Shown here: one piece after another, positions 4,618 to 7,898 of the stretch | Layout: every line of letters starts with the position of its first letter | Numbering within the stretch: the stretch's first letter is position 1 | The notes under the pieces: model-generated | What the model was told of the DNA's origin: nothing | The model's database searches: none | Seen by the model: the letters and a program-made list of their open reading frames with translations, nothing else | Made by a program: the position numbers and the translations under genes | Assembly: GCA_016190535.1 (NCBI GenBank) | Contig: JACPQK010000006.1 | Coordinates: 1 to 7,898 of the forward strand | Reading direction: 5' to 3' | DNA from: Chloroflexota bacterium | GTDB lineage: Bacteria; Chloroflexota; Dehalococcoidia; JACPQK01 | DNA length: 7,898 nucleotides

Positions 4618-6098
4618 ATCCGAACCAGCTCCCCCTTCTCTTGCCCGTCTCTTTCCTGCTGTTCTCCATCCTTTCTGTCCTGGTGGGCCTTTGGCGACGA
4701 GAGTTGGGATACCTGGCGGCAGTGGCGGGGGCTGCCGCGGGTGTCCCACTTGCCCTCTGGGGCCTCTTCCAGGTCCTGTCGCAGGGCACTGTGCGCTACC
4801 ACCTGGGAGGCTGGCCCCCGCCCTTTGGGATAGAGTACGTGCTGGACCCGCTAGCTGCCTTCATGGTCTCCATAATTACCGTCATTGGCCTGCTGGTACT
4901 GGTATACGCCCGCCAGTCCGTGGACCACGAGGTGCCCGAGAAGGCACCGCTGCTATACCCGGTAGCGCTCCTGCTCCTGGCAGGCCTCACCGGTATCGTG
5001 GTGACGGGGGACCTCTTCAACCTCTTCGTGTTCCTGGAGATTGCCTCCCTCTCGGCCTACGCGCTGCTGGCTGCGGGTAGAGGGCTGTCTCCCCTGGCGG
5101 CCTTCCGCTACCTCATCCTGGGGACCATCGCCGGGAGCTTCTATCTCCTGGGCGTCGGCTTCCTCTACTTCTCCACGGGCTCCCTGAACATGGCCGACGT
5201 GGCAGAGCGCCTGCCCCTCCTCTACCAGTCGCGGGCAGTCCTGGCGGCGGCGGTCCTCATCGTTCTGGGCCTGGGGCTGAAAATGGCCCTTTTCCCCCTG
5301 CACCTCTGGCTTCCCGACGCCTACACCTATGCGCCCTCGGCAGTGACGGGCCTGATAGCGCCCCTCATGACCAAGGTAGCGGGGTACGTCCTCATTCGCC
5401 TGTTCCTGGACGTCTTTGGGCCGGGCTACCTCCGGGACGCGGTGCCAGTCACCGCGGTTATAGGATGGCTGGCGGTGGCGGGCATACTGGTGGGGTCGAT
5501 CATGGCCATCGCCCAGAGGGACCTCCGCCGGATGCTGGCCTACAGCAGCGTGAGCCAGGTGGCCTACGTGGCCCTGGGGCTGGGCCTAGGCAACCCCCTG
5601 GGGCTCATCGGCGCCCTGCTCCATATTCTGAACCATGCCTTCATGAAGGGGTGCCTGTTCCTGGTGGCCGGGGGAGTGCGCTACCGGGTGGGGGTGTGGG
5701 AGCTCCCCCGCTTCGGAGGCCTGGGCCGCCGGATGCCCTGGACCATGGCGGCCTTCACCCTGGCTGCCCTGGGCATGATAGGCATTCCGCCTACAGCGGG
5801 CTTCTTCAGCAAGTGGTACCTGGTGCTGGGGGGCATCGACGCGGGCAACTGGGTCTTTGTGGCTGTCATCCTGGCCAGTAGCCTGCTGACGGCCGTGTAT
5901 TTCTTCCGAGTGCTGGAGAGGGTCTACACGGCGCCGCTCAACCCGGAGGTGCTCACATCCCGGGGAAGCGACCCCCCTCCGGGGATGCTGGTCCCCACTC
6001 TGGTGCTGGCGGGTGGAGTGCTGGTCCTGGGCATCATCAACAGCCTCATCGTGACCAGGATTCTGGAGAAAGTGGTGGCTCCCCTCTCCGGGGGCTGA
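4614..6098 (+). CDS. mnhD: Antiporter-like subunit 1 (MrpD/MnhD; MbhH-like), probable ATA start
   Basis: This large polytopic membrane protein (about 14 helices) is homologous to the proton-pumping subunits NuoL/M/N. Numbered from 4614, the key charged residues of the ion channel are present: E142 in helix 5 (LFNLFVFLE), K223 in helix 7 (GLKMALFPLHLWLPDAY), K254 in helix 8 (LIAPLMTKVAG) and K345 in a later helix (HAFMKGCLF). A TTG start at 4641 gives 485 residues and trims the N-terminus. Reading from ATA 4614 gives 494, starting (M)DPNQLPLLLPV, with GGAGGAGG 7 bases upstream and an ATAG overlap with mnhC. The paralogue downstream has its E/K residues at 143, 224, 255 and 345, which supports the longer form. 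The family call is firm; the exact start is inferred. Confidence 0.93.
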   Translation: MDPNQLPLLLPVSFLLFSILSVLVGLWRRELGYLAAVAGAAAGVPLALWGLFQVLSQGTVRYHLGGWPPPFGIEYVLDPLAAFMVSIITVIGLLVLVYARQSVDHEVPEKAPLLYPVALLLLAGLTGIVVTGDLFNLFVFLEIASLSAYALLAAGRGLSPLAAFRYLILGTIAGSFYLLGVGFLYFSTGSLNMADVAERLPLLYQSRAVLAAAVLIVLGLGLKMALFPLHLWLPDAYTYAPSAVTGLIAPLMTKVAGYVLIRLFLDVFGPGYLRDAVPVTAVIGWLAVAGILVGSIMAIAQRDLRRMLAYSSVSQVAYVALGLGLGNPLGLIGALLHILNHAFMKGCLFLVAGGVRYRVGVWELPRFGGLGRRMPWTMAAFTLAALGMIGIPPTAGFFSKWYLVLGGIDAGNWVFVAVILASSLLTAVYFFRVLERVYTAPLNPEVLTSRGSDPPPGMLVPTLVLAGGVLVLGIINSLIVTRILEKVVAPLSGG

Positions 6099-6123
6099 CC
6101 TATAGGAGGAGAGGCCAGGCTGT

Positions 6124-7614
6124 ATGGACACGCTGGTCAATCTGGGTCCCCTGGTGGCCGTGGCGGTCTCCCTTCTGGCCGCCGGCCTCATCGTCCTCTC
6201 CGGCGGGCACCCCAACCTCCGGGAAGGGTGGACCATCCTGGCCGCCCTGGCCAAATTCGGAGTCACTTTGTCCCTGCTGCCCCGGGTGCTGGCGGGCCAC
6301 ATCCCCCAGGTTACCCTCTTCGAGATTTCGCCGGGGATTGCTTTGGCCCTGCGGGTGGACTCCCTGGGGATGCTCTTTGCCCTCTCGGCCTCCTTTCTCT
6401 GGGTCCTGACCTCCGTCTACTCCATTGGCTACATGAGGGGATTGGGGGAGCACAAGCAGACGCGCTATTTTGCCAGCTTTGCCGTGTGCATGTCGGCGAC
6501 CCTGGGCATCGCCTTCGCTGCCAACCTGCTGACCCTCTTCCTGTTCTACGAGGTGCTTACCATCGCCACCTATCCCCTGGTAGTCCACAAGGAGACGCCC
6601 GAGGCGATGGCGGCGGGCCGAAAGTACCTGGTCTACCTGCTCACGGGCGGTGTGCTGCTCCTGCTGGCGGTAGCCTGGACTGTGGCCATGGCGGGCTCTG
6701 GTAACTTCACGCCGGGCGGTTTCCTGAGCGGGGTGACTGACCACAGGGCGCTCCTCGCGCTCTTCCTCCTCTTTTTCCTGGGCTTCGGAGTTAAGGGGGC
6801 AGTGATGCCTCTTCATAGCTGGCTGCCGTCGGCCATGGTGGCGCCCACTCCGGTGAGCGCCCTGCTCCATGCCGTGGCGGTGGTGAAGGCAGGGGTGTTC
6901 GGCATCGCCCGCGTGGTGGGCTTCGTCTTCGGCCCCGAGCTGGTACGAGACATAGGAGTGGTTCCCGCAGCCTCTGTCCTGGCTGGGGCAACTATTCTCA
7001 TCTCCTCGCTTTTGGCGTTGCGCCAGGACAACCTCAAGCTGCGGCTAGCCTATTCCACTGTGGGCCACCTCTCTTACATCGTGCTGGGCATCGTCCTCCT
7101 GGCGCCCAGTGCCTGGAGCGGAGGGCTCTTCCACATAGTCACCCATGGAGCTATGAAGATTACCTTATTCTTCGTAGCGGGGGCTATCTACGTGAAGGTT
7201 CACGTGGAGAAGGTCAGCGAGCTGGACGGCCTGGGAAAGCAGATGCCTTTGACGATGGGAGCTTTCGCTCTTGCCTCTCTGGGGCTGGCTGGCCTGCCCC
7301 CCGTGGCCGGGTTCCTGAGCAAGTGGTACCTGGCGCAGGGAACGGTGGAAGGAGGGCAGATGGTCTTCCTCTCCCTGTTGCTCCTGAGCGGGCTTCTCAA
7401 CGCCGCCTACCTGTTCCCTATCCCCATCCGCGCCTTCTTCTATTCTTCGGAGCACTTCCGCCGGTTCGATGAGGCCCGTCTACTGCTGCTGGTCCCTGTG
7501 CTGCTGGCCGGGGCCCTGGCCCTCCTGCTGGGACTGGCTCCTAATGCCCTCTTTCACTTCTTCACCCTGGTTTCGAGAACCACGGCAAGCGTGATAGGTG
7601 GGGGTGGAGGGTGA
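6124..7614 (+). CDS. Antiporter-like subunit 2 (MrpD/MrpA/NuoL-M-N family)
   Basis: This 496-residue polytopic membrane protein belongs to the proton_antipo family and is a diverged paralogue of the preceding gene. The channel residues are all present: E143 (LFLFYEVLTIATYP), K224 (GVKGAVMPLHSWLPSAMVAPTPVSALLH), K255 (AVVKAGVFG) and K345 (THGAMKITLF). Its helix 7-8 region (SAMVAPTPVSALLH) is closer to the NuoL/MrpA style than that of the first copy, so it may take the place of the missing MrpA N-terminal domain. It starts at ATG 6124, 25 bases after the previous stop, behind AGGAGGAG (6104-6111) at a somewhat long spacing of 12. It overlaps the next small gene by GTGA. A glycine run closes the C-terminus. 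Confidence 0.93.
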   Translation: MDTLVNLGPLVAVAVSLLAAGLIVLSGGHPNLREGWTILAALAKFGVTLSLLPRVLAGHIPQVTLFEISPGIALALRVDSLGMLFALSASFLWVLTSVYSIGYMRGLGEHKQTRYFASFAVCMSATLGIAFAANLLTLFLFYEVLTIATYPLVVHKETPEAMAAGRKYLVYLLTGGVLLLLAVAWTVAMAGSGNFTPGGFLSGVTDHRALLALFLLFFLGFGVKGAVMPLHSWLPSAMVAPTPVSALLHAVAVVKAGVFGIARVVGFVFGPELVRDIGVVPAASVLAGATILISSLLALRQDNLKLRLAYSTVGHLSYIVLGIVLLAPSAWSGGLFHIVTHGAMKITLFFVAGAIYVKVHVEKVSELDGLGKQMPLTMGAFALASLGLAGLPPVAGFLSKWYLAQGTVEGGQMVFLSLLLLSGLLNAAYLFPIPIRAFFYSSEHFRRFDEARLLLLVPVLLAGALALLLGLAPNALFHFFTLVSRTTASVIGGGGG

Positions 7615-7841
7615 GGGGTATCTTGTTGGTTCTGGTCATGGCCACCCTGGGCATCTCCGTGTGGGGAGACCTCCTGGCCAGGGCGGGAGAGTACGGGGAG
7701 TGGTGGTACCCGATCCCCGGGTTCTTTGCTCTGCTGGGGCTCTTGGGCTGCATAGCCATTGTGGTGGTATCCAAGCTAGTGGGCCGCTACTGGCTTCAGC
7801 GAAGGGAAGATTACTACGGAGACGAGAGGGCCGATGAGTAG
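7611..7841 (+). CDS. Small two-helix membrane protein of the antiporter operon
   Basis: I do not recognise a named family with certainty. The 76 residues contain two hydrophobic segments (about 4-20 and 34-56), joined by an acidic and aromatic loop (GEYGEWWYPIPG). A charged cytoplasmic-looking tail (GRYWLQRREDYYGDERADE) follows. The GTG start overlaps the previous stop as GTGA, and the stop is overlapped by the next gene's start region (8 bases). The gene is therefore embedded between two antiporter-like subunits, as expected for a small accessory subunit of the membrane complex. Codon use and GC content match the neighbours. A role in assembly, or as a lateral helix between the two large subunits, is inference from position. 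Confidence 0.75.
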   Translation: MRGILLVLVMATLGISVWGDLLARAGEYGEWWYPIPGFFALLGLLGCIAIVVVSKLVGRYWLQRREDYYGDERADE

Positions 7842-7898
7842 CTTCCCTCCGGCTGGCGTCTTCCTTGTGGGGGCCTTTCTCCTGCCGCTGGTGCCGCA
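7834..7898 (+). CDS. Start of a probable third antiporter-like subunit, cut by window end
   Basis: ATG 7834 opens a frame that runs to the window end. Its 21 visible complete codons read MSSFPPAGVFLVGAFLLPLVP, a short polar start followed by a hydrophobic helix. This type of N-terminus (M-x-x-x-PPA-x-hhh-hGA-hLLPL) is common in MrpD/NuoN-like proteins of such operons. It overlaps the small membrane protein gene by 8 bases. The assignment rests on 21 residues and on position only. Confidence 0.55.
   Translation, partial: MSSFPPAGVFLVGAFLLPLVP

Noticed and set aside
6100..6870. Minus-strand 256-codon frame opposite the second antiporter-like subunit
   Set aside because: It is antisense to a gene with all conserved channel residues. 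Its translation is dominated by H, G, Q, E and R, as expected for the complement of a membrane protein gene.

Overview
The window is a GC-rich stretch (roughly 60% by eye) with every supported gene on the + strand. It carries the end of a redox gene, a ferredoxin, a non-coding and partly degraded stretch, and then most of an Mrp/Mbh-type membrane ion-transporter operon that runs off the 3' end. Strong AGGAGG-type ribosome sites, 4-nt start/stop overlaps and iron-sulfur proteins suggest an anaerobic or facultative bacterium. A Chloroflexota-like or similar subsurface lineage is only a guess; an archaeon cannot be excluded, because the gene order is the one found in archaeal Mbh operons.

Region 1 (3-1247): the C-terminal part of a protein with two cysteine-rich CCG-type domains (HdrB/GlpC-like), cut by the window start, followed by a small 2[4Fe-4S] ferredoxin of the YfhL type. 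Both are cytoplasmic electron-carrying proteins. The 159-base gap between them holds two small hairpins.

Region 2 (1248-2111): 376 bases without a credible gene (1248-1623) but with five consecutive stem-loops and a tandem 15-base repeat. It is followed by the N-terminal part of a DNA methyltransferase that keeps the SAM-binding motif but lacks the catalytic motif. This part is visibly less GC-rich than its surroundings and looks like decayed acquired DNA.

Region 3 (2112-7898): a tightly packed operon in the order MrpE, MrpF, MrpG, MbhD (DUF4040), MbhE, MrpB, MrpC, antiporter-like subunit 1, antiporter-like subunit 2, a small two-helix membrane protein, and the start of what looks like a third antiporter-like subunit. 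The first eight genes match the mbhA-mbhH order of the sodium/proton-translocating module of membrane-bound hydrogenase-type complexes. Together they should form a membrane ion-exchange module (Na+/H+). Whether it works alone (Mrp antiporter) or is driven by a redox module (Mbh/Mbx/Mbs-like) depends on genes outside the window. Three genes here appear to begin at non-ATG codons (CTG, TTG and probably ATA). Each has a well-placed Shine-Dalgarno sequence, and for each the start codon overlaps the previous stop codon.
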